64,000 nt of DNA from Sialis fuliginosa. Its lineage: Eukaryota; Arthropoda; Insecta; Megaloptera; Sialidae. This document shows positions 44,857-56,248 of the stretch, piece after piece (the stretch's first letter is position 1; each line of letters begins with the position of its first letter). The notes beneath the pieces were generated by a model. The model made no database searches. It saw only the letters and a program-made list of their open reading frames with translations, and was not told the DNA's origin. The translations under genes were made by a program, and so were the position numbers. The DNA is taken from the NCBI GenBank assembly GCA_961205875.1, contig OY540815.1:20397638-20461637 (forward strand), given 5' to 3'.

Positions 44857-45655
44857 ATTATATTAAACTCGCTTTTTTTATATAAAAATAAATAGAATCT
44901 TTTTAACCTATTTCATTATTTAAAATCATTATTTCAGTGATACCTTGTTACTAACCTTAACTAATTCCTAGGTTTTAGACTTTCAAATAATGAAAGTCCC
45001 AACGAATTAGTTTAAGTAATTTCGATATTTTTATTATATAATATAATTTTTTTTAAACGAATCGGCTCTATTTCAATTATCATAAAGCCCAGACTAAAAT
45101 TTCTAAAATTACCTTGCTTATACGTAAATATAGTAAATATTTAATTCAACAAATTGATTTTTTTTCCAGTACCTACAACTGTAATAATATTTTAGAAAAT
45201 ACAAAAATCTACACACACGTAAAATTCGTTTCGTATTTTACAGACAGATTTGATTCAGGGATTTTAAAAACGTAAAATTCTGTTGCAATCTCGAATTCGA
45301 ATTTGTTTGTGATTACTATACTGGTGTACATATCACGTATGTATAAAAAATTCATAAATATATTTTCATATGTACTTTATATCTTTGTGTTTGCAATACA
45401 TTCCATAATATTGTTTCAGTGATACAAATTTGGTAAAATATAAGGAACGTGTTTTATTGAAGGAACGTGCTCTTTGAAAGCAGTTCGTTATATTAAATAT
45501 ATCTACAGAATATTTTACTTCTATAAAACTATATTTTTTTTAAAGTTAAACATGTCTATATAACTAAAATGATCGTTAACTAAATAGATCGTTTATAACA
45601 AAGAATAAGTAATAAACATAAAAAAAAAAAACGTATTGTTTTTATTTTAATGTAA
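44857..45655. other. A+T-rich DNA, nothing recognised
   Basis: Non-coding; no repeats shared with the window. Confidence 0.4.
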
Positions 45656-45832
45656 TTTTGCTTCCTCTTAATATCGAAGATACGAGAAGCTTTGTGATCG
45701 TTTTAGATTGAGACAAAAATAATGTTCTCCAATTTCAAAATTTTAAATTGATCTTTCCGATTCACGTCAAGACAAACACTTTTCGTTCCGTGTCTGTCTG
45801 TCCCCTGAATCCTTGTCACACGCATAATTAAT
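45656..45832 (+). repeat. Family B repeat, copy 3 (5' part)
   Basis: It starts TTGCTTCCTCTTAATATCGA, keeps AGATACGAGAAGCTTTGTGA and TTTTCGTTCCGTGTCTGTCT, and ends at CACGCATAA, after which the family B sequence stops. Confidence 0.7.
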
Positions 45833-46309
45833 ATATATAATATATTAAATTACTTAATTCATAGATGAAATAAAATGAAAATCACATTGAAAGTACATCG
45901 GAGAAATATTTTTTACGAGCGAATTCTTTATAAAACGGGGAAAACTTTTTTCAAATAAATATGTTAATTATTGCTGTTAATATTATTGACAGATACTGCC
46001 AACAACTTCAAGAATGTTCGATAGATAATTTGACATTTAAAAATAACTTTTAATTAAAACAATGTTTCAGACAAAAAATTAAAATATATTTTAATTTAAA
46101 AACATTTTTATTTTTAATAAACTTTTATTACAAATTGCCTAATATTACACTTGATCAATTTAAAATTTAAAATTAGAATGTTTGGTATTTTGAATGACGT
46201 CATTAATTGGCTTTTGTGACATAACAGACAACTGTCAATTAGAATTACTATTTGTAAATGTAAATTTACAAACACCATTAATGCATCAATTCAGGTTTTC
46301 TTTATCACA
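45833..46309. other. A+T-rich DNA, nothing recognised
   Basis: Non-coding; nothing recognised. Confidence 0.4.
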
Positions 46310-46620
46310 CTAGCTGACTCGGCAAACGTTGTTTTACCCAAAAATAATTTGTTTAAAAAAATCAGATCATAAATACAATATCTCGACTCCATCGTCACCT
46401 ACCTGGCCCATTTTTTTTTTAAATATTTCTTTCCACGTAACTAACATATTCTGAATATGGGCCAAATCGGACCATAAATATAATGTATTTAAATATCTCT
46501 CGATATAAACTTATCGGAACACCAAACGAACATATGGTGTAAATATGGCTTCGATACGTCTAGTGGTTTAGGCGTGATGACGTCACATACATATGCATCA
46601 ACGTTTCTATACATATCGTT
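46310..46620 (-). mobile_element. Helitron-like 3' end (type 3), inverted
   Basis: On the reverse strand the element would end with a hairpin (GGTAAA-acaacg-TTTGCC), then GAGTCAG, then CTAG (46310-46313) followed by T. This hairpin-spacer-CTAG order is the Helitron 3' signature, and the TTTGCCG..TCAGCTAGT string is familiar from insect Helitrons. The body to the right is A/T-rich with no recognised coding, and its 5' end was not found, so the right boundary is approximate. Confidence 0.4.
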
Positions 46621-47797
46621 ATAAACTAGAATAAAAATACACGTTCAAATATGCTATAGCCAACTTAGTGGCCCATACGAAAAACTAAAGTTAGGGCTAG
46701 TAACTCGGAAACTAAAAGTATTATAAAAATTCTAAATACATTAATCAATTCTAAACAAAAAGTATTTTAAGAAACCGTAAGTAACTTTGATAAAAAAGTT
46801 ATAGCCTAAACTTCATAGAATGTTTAATATTTTTTGTTATAGTAATATTCACCCCTTCCTTACAAATAATTTATCTCATTTAACCGCATCTGGACACCCT
46901 GTATATTATTAAGATAATAAATACAAATAAAAGCATAAAATAATCGGTACAAGTGTTATAAAAATTAAATACGAAATAAAATATCGTTACGGCACTCAAC
47001 TCATGAACAAAAAAAAATAATTGTTAATAAATAAAATTTATTGGTTTAGTTGAAAACTAATTGAAACTTTTTTTATTCTATACGACCTAATAAACTTGAA
47101 AAATGTAAGCAGAAACAAAATTAGAACGATGAAAGAAACATTTATCGCATCGCAGCCAATTTCATTTTAATCCAAAAGGAATAGATGAGATATAACGAAA
47201 ATGCACTAGAGATTTATGGAAGTTTTCTCTACCGACATCGCACGCTGCTGGAATTATTTTTTTTGTTGGATGACGCAAAACAACACCGATGCAGGATTTA
47301 TATGCACTTGTACGTATAAAGAAAAAGAAACCACCGTCCTATATTACATTTGAGAATTATTGCCTGTGACCGTTCGACAGAAGAAAGTTTCATAAAATAC
47401 AACAATGACAAATTAAATTCATGAACTTAATGGTTCGGTCAAAAGTTAAAAGTGCAAAAGAAGAATTTCAAAACTTATGTGCAAAGATATAAAAGACTAC
47501 ATAACAATAAGTGTACATCTACAATAGTTAAAAACTCACTTATCGACCAATTATCAAATTTTTCAAATATTTTGGAAAAATTATTCTGAACAATTATTTC
47601 GATAATAATAATTAACTTAAAAATCGCAATTTTATTTAATTAAAGAATTATTAACATCTTATGCTTTTAAAGCTAATAGAATTTATGGAATAATAAAAAA
47701 ATCAGAAGCTTCGTGAAAACATTAATATTATCTTATTTAAAAGACATAAAAGAGATTAATTAAAACTCAACTAACAAGAAATAATACAAATAATATC
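46621..47797. other. Unassigned interval
   Basis: The section at 46660-46915 ends with CATCTGGACACCCTGTAT, a phrase common at MITE ends, but no partner end was found. The remainder is non-coding A/T-rich DNA. Confidence 0.3.
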
Positions 47798-47920
47798 AGA
47801 GATTTGAACCGGAACTTATTATTGGTTCGGATTCGGTATCGGGTTCAACATGTTGCAAACTATTTAGGTTCAAAACCCGTTATTTTTTAGGGTTCAGGTT
47901 CGAGTTCGGGTTCAAGTTTT
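47798..47920 (+). repeat. Degenerate GGTTCG/GGTTCA hexamer repeat element
   Basis: The sequence has GAACCGGAAC near the left and GGTTCAGGTTCGAGTTCGGG near the right, with TGCAAACTATTTAGGTTCAA between. The same order occurs at 59979-60070, so this is an interspersed family carrying subterminal hexamer repeats rather than a simple microsatellite. Confidence 0.55.
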
Positions 47921-48653
47921 TAACTCAATCATTCCCGAGGTTTTTTTTTTTTTTTGTTACCGATATTGCTGATTTTTCTGTCAATTCATATCTTTCTATG
48001 TATACTAAAACTCCAGAACGTTGGTAATTGCATTGTTGATCTATTCAGTCCAATACTCGGAAATAAGTATGATTTAAAACCCATTCTAGTAGGTTTTTAA
48101 AAGGCAAATAGTTTTTTTATATTAGTTTTAAGAAATACTACTAACATGTCATATAAATATTCGAGTCTATTTTTCAAACGAGTTATCAAAGCATACACTG
48201 GAGGCTATGTTAAACGAAACAGTTTTAAAAAGGTTAATTTTCACATATCATGAAAATGGTTAGTTATATATCGATAATAAACTTAGCTTGAAATGCCATA
48301 AACTATTATACCTATGATATCTGCATCATTGCCATCAATAATTTTATCAAAAATATTTACAATATTATTATTAATAATATTAATTATTAATAATAATATT
48401 TAATATTAATGTGTACAGTTTTAAGGTTAAGTGGAAGTAAAGTATCACTTTGACTTGGATTTAAATTTAGATGATCCTTAACGACTTAAAGAACACTTAA
48501 ATAGTTGGTGCAACAATTTTAAATTTTTATGTGTTCCATAATCGCTAAGGTTAAGCGGTGAGATCGGCCATTAATGTTAAATTGATTATTTATTTTTATG
48601 TTGTTCAACATCTATAAAAAATAATATGAAATAAATACTAATAGAACATGTAT
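47921..48653. other. Unassigned interval with an AT hairpin
   Basis: At 48361-48400 two perfect 17-bp arms, AATATTATTATTAATAA and its inverse, surround a 6-base loop. The rest is non-coding A/T-rich DNA. Confidence 0.45.
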
Positions 48654-48720
48654 GGGGAGGGGGGGGGGAGGGGGGGGGGTATGTGTATATGTGTTCGTGC
48701 GTGCGTGTGTTCTGATACGT
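48654..48720. repeat. G-run tract followed by a TG-rich tract
   Basis: Two long G runs broken by a single A (48654-48679) are followed by a TGTG/CGTG tract. On one strand this is a strong G-quadruplex candidate, striking in such A/T-rich DNA. Run lengths may contain sequencing error. Confidence 0.7.
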
Positions 48721-49179
48721 TATAAATGTTTTTGCTGTTAATGTTGATATTGAAGCTCTTTGGGAAGATATCATTAAGTTTTTTCATGAGGGCGATTGGT
48801 GCAACTCAAGCGGAACGCCGACCGTCAATAATTCTCAGAGCACTCCGACAGTTACGATACTTTGCCGACTGCTAAACCCGACACATTCCTCCCTTTTATC
48901 TTTTCATGTCATATTTCATTTTTTTTGTGAGCTAGAAGATTTATAATTATTGAATATAAGTAATATAAACATTAATTTATTTTTATTTATAAACGAATAG
49001 TTTTTATTAGATAATAAATTATTAATATCTCTATTTCATTAACACGTAATTCTTATAATCTTTTTGAACTATTTTAATAAACAATGAAGATATTTTAACT
49101 ATTCAATGAAATACGAATACTTTTTTAACCGTTTGAAAGGAATTTATGCTTATAAAATCATTTATAATTTACTATATAA
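48721..49179. other. Unassigned interval
   Basis: A G+C-richer patch at about 48785-48895 (GCGGAACGCCGACCGTCAAT) has no open frame. The rest is A/T-rich. Confidence 0.35.
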
Positions 49180-49262
49180 TCACCATAGCCGCCACAAGAG
49201 GGGGGGGGGCTGACAGGGCTCTAACCTGGGGCTGAGGGAGGCCCAACGCGGCGAGTTTACAA
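49180..49262. mobile_element. G+C-rich transposon-end fragment
   Basis: The sequence GCCGCCACAAGAG, a G run, then CTGACAGGGCTCTAACCTGG and GAGGCCCAACGCGGCG is abruptly G+C-rich and resembles subterminal regions of hAT-like elements. No terminus or second copy is visible, so the class is uncertain. Confidence 0.25.
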
Positions 49263-49759
49263 ACTTTTTTTCTCGATAGAATTTTTAATAGTTTAATCTA
49301 CTTAATTTAATAAAAAATATTTTTCCATATCCATTAATTGATTACCATTTCTTTCTTCATTTAAAATTTCGCTTAAAAAATATCCTAATTGCAAAAAATG
49401 TTCTTATATTTCATACTGAAATACTTCAAATAATAATATAATACTTAGTACATTAAAGTCCCAAAAGGATAAACAATATGTTAAGAGTAATTGAATAAAA
49501 TCTTGAAATCAAGTTGCCATATACTTGAAGGAATTTTGATCATTCAGATTTACTTCATTCTAAAAGTCATAACAAAAAGTTTTGTAATAAAATTTTGAAC
49601 TTGATGTAAGCATGAAAATATGAATTCATTCATAATAAATGATTTTTTTTTTATTCTTGAATTAGCACGAAATTAAATTAATTTTTAAGGTAGGTACTTA
49701 TTAAATTTAAAATTCTCTTATAAATGAAAAATCCACAATGGCTTTTTAATTTCGTATAT
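49263..49759. other. A+T-rich DNA, nothing recognised
   Basis: Non-coding; nothing recognised. Confidence 0.4.
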
Positions 49760-50008
49760 TTCACCCCCTGTCACGTATGGAGGGTTGTAATTAGTTTCAT
49801 TAGTTCCTGCGGGAAAAATACCACGGGGGTGGGAGTTTAAGGGGGGGAAAGAACCCCCTAACTCGCATGGGGACCGAGATATTTACGATTTTTTCCGACA
49901 TGATTTACTATTATCGTCACTGCTTATTCCATATATTAGGAGTTATAAGCCCACAAACGGACACACAGACAGACAGAGAGACGTTGAGCTTTATGATATA
50001 TATTCTGA
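49760..50008 (-). mobile_element. Helitron-like 5' end, inverted
   Basis: Read in reverse from 50008: TCAGAATATATATCATAAAG, a GTCTCTCTGTCTGTC run, GTCCGTTTGTG, then AGCAGTGACGATAATAGTAA and TCGGAAAAAAT. This parallels 58503-58690 (TCTATATATATAAAGCTGAA, then the same GTCTGT, GTCCGTTTGTG and AGCAGTGACGATAATAGTAA blocks). A TC start followed by an AT run is usual for this group of insect Helitrons. The left boundary is not defined. Confidence 0.5.
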
Positions 50009-50883
50009 TTAAGTTAATATTAATTCATCTTAAGTAATAACTTAATTATTATGAAGAGAGCTGCACGCGCATTGGTGAAGCCGGATTTCAAAAAAAAAAC
50101 AATTAAGTGTAATCAATTGTTAAGTACGCGCACTCAGTCAATCGATAAGTAAATACTTACTTAGCATCATCAAATAATACATCTTATAAAAAAATATAAA
50201 AATATCAATTTTTGTTAAAATTTAAAAATAATAAGTTAATAAAAATGTTTGTAAACTTAATTCCCCAAAAAACAACCTCAAATTATCATAACTCACATCA
50301 GTGTTTCTATGTTCATTCGTAAAATTAATCTAAAAATCTGGTACATAAAAATAAATCTGAATTTGTAATTTAAACCACAAATTAAGATAAACTACTTTTA
50401 CTTAAAAAATACTTTATTTCAGCTGACAAAGATATTACGGCTTTGTAAGTAGTTTTTAATAATGCTCTGAATCTGAAGTCGACGAATTTAAATATCTTGA
50501 ATGCGTCTTTAATATGTTTTTTAACATTTGAATAAATGGTAAAGATTTATATAAAATCCGGAACATTCCAGATGTTACCAAATAAAATGTTTATTTTAAT
50601 ATTATTTATACTTAAGTACTGTACATTAAAATACAATTACCTCAAAATTGTTCCACTTTAACGTTAAATTTCCAAGTTTGGAAAGCATCAATTTGAAGTT
50701 TACACACAGTAAGTGAGTACCTCTAATAACACACCAATATTAAATTCATTTACACTACACTGTGTTCACTGTAACAACATAGTATAATAAAGAATCTCAT
50801 AAAACAATCCTACCATTTAATTAAATTCAATATTCACATCAAATATGCTTTGACCAGAGCAAACACACATAATAACATATATT
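50009..50883. other. A+T-rich DNA, nothing recognised
   Basis: Non-coding; nothing recognised. Confidence 0.4.
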
Positions 50884-51040
50884 CAAATTCGTCAATTGTT
50901 TTATCAACAATGTATTATTATGTTTTTGTTTATAATTCAAAACGATTCGAATTGAAACAATGTATTATATTAACTCAAGTTCGTCGATTGTTTATTTGTT
51001 GTTATTTATAACAAAACAATTCGATTCGAAATTAATTGTA
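50884..51040 (+). repeat. Imperfect tandem duplication, unit about 95 bp
   Basis: CAAATTCGTCAATTG..AACGATTCGAATTGAAA and CAAGTTCGTCGATTG..AACAATTCGATTCGAAA appear in order twice, with length changes between them. The duplication ends at the CpG-rich patch. Confidence 0.5.
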
Positions 51041-51212
51041 CATAGACCACGTTGTAGATCACTTCACCGGGAGTTTGCGTAACCTGATCAGCGGGAAAAC
51101 GCTGCCTGTGTTGACACTAGAGTGGACGCGGTACTGACTGGTTCTAGAGGCGTCGTGACGGCGCGCCCGCAACAGCGGCGTAGGAGAGCGTCAGACGCAC
51201 GCGCGTAATCAC
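51041..51212. promoter_or_regulatory. Isolated CpG-rich patch, possible promoter or first exon
   Basis: About 170 bp with roughly twenty CpG dinucleotides, including GTCGTGACGGCGCGCCCGC and GACGCACGCGCG, set in DNA of about three quarters A+T. No transposon family of the window explains it. No convincing initiator or TATA arrangement and no open frame of note were seen, so a regulatory role is inference from composition; an unknown element's end is the alternative. FB2 locus 2 begins about 17 bp to the right. Confidence 0.25.
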
Positions 51213-51228
51213 AATATATACATTTGTG

Positions 51229-51525
51229 ATATATTTTTTATATTTTAGATTTTCGTTTTATACCTCCTAATTATTTTATTAACATTATTATGACCATTGT
51301 TAAAATTCCGTCAAATTTCAAATATATAAGAAATGCAAACGCAATGAGAAAAAATTGAAATAAAATATACTTTCCACATGCACTGAATCCAGGGCATGTG
51401 GAATCTTTAAGTTAACTTTTTAATACCTTATTCCAGAAAACGTATTTTCTTATAAATTCATTATTTGTCGTTTTCGTAAGAATAAATTTAATTTAGTGGC
51501 GAGGCGTGAAATTTTTAAAAGGGAA
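51229..51525 (+). mobile_element. FB2-associated block X, locus 2
   Basis: This is the inverse of 14430-14727, including the hairpin TTCCACATGC..GCATGTGGAA and the CGTTTTATACCTCCTAAT block. It leads straight into the palindrome. Confidence 0.75.
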
Positions 51526-52391
51526 GCATATTTTGTCAATCCTCCCCCTCCTATTAACAAAAAAAAATTAGTTATGAAACAGCTTTAGTTCAAGCTTTTA
51601 CTTTTTTAAATAAATTCTTATATATTTATATAGTAACTAAATGATTCTACGTCTTATTTTCTTGTATTTTAGTCGATATTTGTATGGCGAGTTGAAGTTC
51701 ACTGCAGGAAATTTCACTAAAAAATTTTGAATTTTTGATTTCGTTAAAAATATGTTTATTGTATAGAAAATGACGTGAAAAGTTGTTTGTTTCAAACCGC
51801 AGGTCTGTATCTCAAACCGTTCTCGAGATATAGCCTCTTAAAGTTTTAGTTTTTTCAAATTTTTGGAGAAAAAAGGCCATAACTTTAGAACGCGTGGTCG
51901 GAATTGATTTTAGTTGACGGATTTGAAATCAGCGTGTCAAAATCTATATAATGACATGTATAATACCTTAAAACTCGAAAAAAAAATTTCACGAAAAATC
52001 GAAAAAATTCAAAGGGGTATACCTTAAAAAAATGTCGATTTTTGACCAAAATTTTTTTGTCGAATTTTAAAGTGTTTTACATGTCATTATATAGATTTTG
52101 ACACGCTGATTTCAAATCCGTCAACTAAAATCAATTCCGACCTCTCGTTCAAAAGTTATGGCCTTTTTTATCCAAAAATTTGAAAAAACTAAAACTTTGA
52201 GAGGCTATATCTCGAGAACGGTTTGAGATACAGACCTGCGGTTTGAAACAAACAACTTTTCACGTCATTTTTTATACAATAAACATACTTTTAACGAAAT
52301 CAAAAATTCAAAAAATTTTAGTGAAATTTCCTGCAATGAACTTCAACTCGTCATACAAATATCGACTAAAATACAAAAAAATAAAACGTAG
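51526..52391. repeat. FB2 fold-back palindrome, locus 2
   Basis: It carries the same inverted repeat as 13458-14429, with arms containing CAAACCGCAGGTCTGTATCT and its inverse. The right arm lacks the outermost roughly 120 bp present on the left and instead passes into the tail segment at ACGTAG. The central region differs in orientation or detail from locus 1, as expected for a palindrome that can flip. Confidence 0.85.
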
Positions 52392-52440
52392 AGGTATTAT
52401 AGTTTTATAATTGAACGTGTAAATTAATTTTAAATGCTTT
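52392..52440 (+). mobile_element. FB2 terminal tail, locus 2
   Basis: AGGTATTATAGTTTTATAAT followed by TGAACGTGTAAATTAATTTTAAATG matches 14790-14830 in the same chromosomal orientation, although the rest of the element is inverted between loci. This is what is expected if the tail is a terminal inverted repeat of the full element. Confidence 0.6.
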
Positions 52441-52634
52441 TTTTTTGGTTCTTGAAACTTGAAATTCTATAAGAGGTGTGATAACCATCCAATTTATTTT
52501 TAAAAATTCGATATTTTTTCTGTCGTTAAAAATCACAAGGATGATACTCTCCTAATATGTAAAAAAAAAACTAATGACTTTTTTGACTTGGGGGGAGTGT
52601 GACACTCTTTTCCGCCCCTCCTAGCGACGCTACT
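52441..52634 (-). mobile_element. DNA-transposon end of CAGTAGCGTCGCTAGG type
   Basis: On the reverse strand 52634 starts CAGTAGCGTCGCTAGGAGGG, then GCGGAAAAGAGTGTCACACT. The terminus resembles 12325 (CAGTGACGTAGCTAGG). The interior to 52441 is A/T-rich and non-coding. No opposite end was identified. Confidence 0.35.
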
Positions 52635-52856
52635 GATACCCCATCCGATACAATTGGATATTATTTTAGCTTTGAGTACCTATTCTTTTGACAGAAGTAA
52701 TATTTACGTAAAATCTTCCCGAGCCTTTCATTTTCCATTCTATCCAAAAATTCGTTCTCTTATTTGAATTCGTGTTGAATTATATATGAACAAAAAAAAA
52801 ACGTCCTAATAAGATTGCTGTAACTCTAGGCCGAATTATATGTATTATTGTATTTT
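52635..52856. other. Unassigned interval
   Basis: Short non-coding interval. Confidence 0.35.
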
Positions 52857-52982
52857 AAAAATGTATTCACTTTGCATATTTATTTTTTATGATTTTAAAA
52901 TCTTAATGTTTTTTTTTTAATTCTAAAAATGTATTCGTTTTGCATGTTTATTTTAAATGATTTTAAAATCTTAATGTTTTTC
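52857..52982 (+). repeat. Tandem duplication, unit 68 bp
   Basis: Two units share AAAAATGTATTC, TTTGCAT.TTTATTTT and ATGATTTTAAAATCTTAATG with a 68-bp period. There are few differences, so this is a fairly young duplication. Confidence 0.8.
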
Positions 52983-53856
52983 AAAGTCGTAGTTCTTAAA
53001 CTGTAAAGATTCTAAAAAAATATTATCAATTTTATTATAAAATTCTATATATGTTCATTTTGTAATTACAATTATTTGGAGAAAGTGAAACTCATGGTAC
53101 AACAATTTGTGTTACAAATTGCACATCATCTACAAGAAGAACATTCCGGTTGATGTTTAGAATCCCTTTTTCTTATTTCTAATGATACACTGAATCTGAA
53201 TTTGCTTTTTTTATTTGTAGTTTTACTACTGGGACTATTTTAAAACCTGGGGGGGGGGATATTTTTAGTACTACCACCCATATTTACGTAGTAAAAAGAT
53301 GGGACACTGCCTGTTATGTCTCAAAGAGTTAAGAGGGGTATTATCTTAGATTAGGAGAGACTATGGATACATAACAACCAATGCCAGTCCGTATATGAAA
53401 GTGTTACCAAAATTTGTCGGCGGCCATCTTTTTTCAATTGTCAAAACCGCATATTATCCCAGAGGCGTCAGTTGAAAATTTATAATATGCAAATATGCTT
53501 TAAAGTACAATTGAATTTAGTATGTATGAGAGATGATAGTTCCTAATAGACATTTCTCTGTTAATCAATTATCACTGAAATACTTTTAAACTCAATATAA
53601 AACATTTTTTTATTAATTAGTTTTATAATTCAAAACAATTGATATTTATTTTAAAATCTGAATGATACGCCAATGATCCGTGGTGCGATTTTTCGTGGTG
53701 CGATATGGTAACAACGCTAGGTAATGTGTTATTTGTCCTTTATCTTTCCTTGTCTAAGGGTATTATAATAACATTTTCATATACACTGTTTTTTTTTTGT
53801 TATATCAAACAATCTACATGTATAGCGCCCTAAACCCAATTACGGACATTTTTCAG
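52983..53856. other. Unassigned interval
   Basis: A G run at about 53252-53261 and a short tandem (CGTGGTGCGAT twice, 53679-53704) are present; otherwise non-coding. Confidence 0.35.
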
Positions 53857-54056
53857 TTAATTGCTACATAATCTCTGATTTTGTGGCATTTTAATTATCA
53901 ATGTTATTTCGACTATACCACATGTGTCAGTACACTGCATAACAAAAGTAACCAGACGTACTGATTTATTTAGTACAGTACCGATCAAATCGAAAACTAA
54001 ATTATCGGTGCCATTTCCAATTTCCATGTATCCATCATATGCATTATCATTCAACT
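53857..54056 (-). other. Candidate coding exon, unrecognised
   Basis: On the reverse strand a TCTATTTCAG string (acceptor-like AG at 54055-54056) is followed by 65 open codons reading LNDNAYDGYMEIGNGTDNLV, then FDLIGTVLNKSVRLVTFVMQ, then CTDTCGIVEITLIIKMPQNQ, before a stop. The balanced composition, with hydrophobic residues alternating like beta strands, is unlike the A/T-driven frames elsewhere. No ATG opens it, so if real it would be a terminal exon or a remnant. I recognise no family and see no further exon nearby. Confidence 0.3.
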
Positions 54057-54124
54057 GAAATAGACTACGTTGGAAAAAAGTTTAGAAAATGCGACGACCC
54101 TAATCTACAAATTGTTAAAATTTA

Positions 54125-54778
54125 CTTTTGCTTCCTCGCAATATCGAAGATACGATCGTTTTAGATTGAGACAAAAAAAAATTTAAATTGATCTATCCGT
54201 TTCACATCAAGATACTTTCCGTTCCGTGTCTGTCTATCTGTCCGTCCGTGTATCCCTGAATCCTTGTCACACGCATAACTCACTGAACCGATATTGCCGA
54301 AACTTGGTCGGGTGGTTGGGTGTGTAAGGGGGAGGGGTGACACCCCAAAATATTTATTTTTTCAAGATATCTCAAGAACGACACATGTTTTTGTAGAGCA
54401 TTAAATTTTGGGTCTACAACATTTGTTGTAAAATATTCCCTTAAAAATATTTATCTCAATTTATTTTTAAAAAATCGTATTTTGTTTTTCTAAATTGACA
54501 TTTGCTTGGACATATTAAATGTCATTTTGACGTTTTAAATGTAATTTTGACGTTTTAGATTTAGATTGAAATTGTCAAAAAATTAAAAATATACGAAAAA
54601 ATAATCAGGTGCGTTTCAGAAAAATTTCGAACTAATATTTTTTAGTAAAACTGAATAAAAATTAAATGGTTCCAATTCCAGGCAATTTATCTAAACACTA
54701 TCGGTGTTTATTTAAATCTTTCGATAATTAACTAACTTTGGTGAATTTAGCTGGAGGAAGGACTATGCATTTACTTTA
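54125..54778 (+). repeat. Family B repeat, copy 4
   Basis: Full-length copy starting TTTTGCTTCCTCGCAATATC and ending near GGAAGGACTATGCATTTACT. It keeps the TGTCTGTC run, ATCCTTGTCACACGCATAAC, AAGGGGGAGGGGTGACACCC and the 3' block CAGGCAATTTATCTAAACAC. The last bases differ from the GGCAGATGTT end of other copies. Confidence 0.7.
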
Positions 54779-56248
54779 AATAACATTCTCCCAAAAAATG
54801 TACCCTAGTTATAAATCACTCTGTATATAATCACATTCTTTAAATATGATTAGCCCTCAAGGATCGCCAGCCAATTCAGCTTGTTATTTTATATGATAAT
54901 GTAATTAGAAATACTTTTAAAGTTTTAAATTCATAATTGAATTAATCAACTAGATTGCGTTTCGACATTAAATCAATGCTACTACATTCTTCAATATTCG
55001 GCGAGATATAGGTCATGTCATTCTATTAAGTTCAGTTCAATAAAACATACTCTTGTTAATTAACTAACACAGTTATGCTGATTGATATGTAAAAAAGTTA
55101 TACGACCAATTACAAGTCACTCAATTATTTTCAAATTAATGTTTTCTATTTTGATTGATCGAAATATAGAAAAGTGACAGTCGAAAATATCTAAACCGGT
55201 TTCATTGAAAATTCTGCGTTCAGTTGAAAAAGAATATTATTATTATCAAGGATAAATAATTATTTATTTATTCTTTAAGACTTCTTTGCACGAAAATTAG
55301 ATTTACTCAAATAATTCAAAGCACTCCAATGTTTCGATTTAAATCTTGCTTTTAATACTTACTTGAAAATACTTTAATAATATATAATGTAAAAATATGC
55401 ATTAAATAAAACGAAAAAGAATTTCATTTCAAATTCCACTCCGGTCGCACTTTTTTCAAGAGGTTGATTTTCTGTTGTTTTAGTTTTTTTTTAAGAATTC
55501 TATTTTTGCCTGATCGATCCCGTTACAAGATTAAATTCTCTGCCCAATGAAATAATAAGGGCTGATTTTAAATAATAAACTAGAATTTTAAGTGTTCCAT
55601 ATATACAGACTTTACTCAACACATTATAAATACTATATTATATTTCATCCAACTTTCAAAAATCAAACATTTAAAATTATATTCTATTTTTACTTGACAA
55701 AGGTTTCACTGAGATTTGTTACTTAATCGAGCAAATAACAGATAATGTCTGAAAGATTTATTTTAAAGTTCATCAAACTCGGTATTTAATGATTTGGATT
55801 AACAGTGAAAACTTCTCAAATTTAATAATTGAGATTGATATAACTAATTTATTTCTGAGAGGTAATTGAATTAAAATTAAAGTCAATGTTTTATGAGATT
55901 AAATTATTATATAAAAATTACCCTGAAAAGTTCATTATGTGCAAATATAAATTATATTAATCAACCCAGTTTCCAATTTTCAGAGAAAGGAAATTAGAAA
56001 TTATTTCAAACATTTTGTCGAGTTTTTAACATATGCCTAAATAAGAAATATATAATAATTAAATTTTTATTGTCTCCTGAAAAATTGTACATTTATAACA
56101 CATGAGATTTTGCACGCGCAACAACTAAAAATTTTAACAAAATTGATCGAAGAATGTGCGGGAAACATTTACAAATTAGATTTAAGAATTGAATGAAATT
56201 GCTTAATATCTAAATCCAATCTCAAATAGAGCCGTGAATATAAATAAC
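54779..56248. other. A+T-rich DNA, nothing recognised
   Basis: The longest repeat-free stretch of the second half; no coding signal or shared repeat was seen. Confidence 0.45.
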
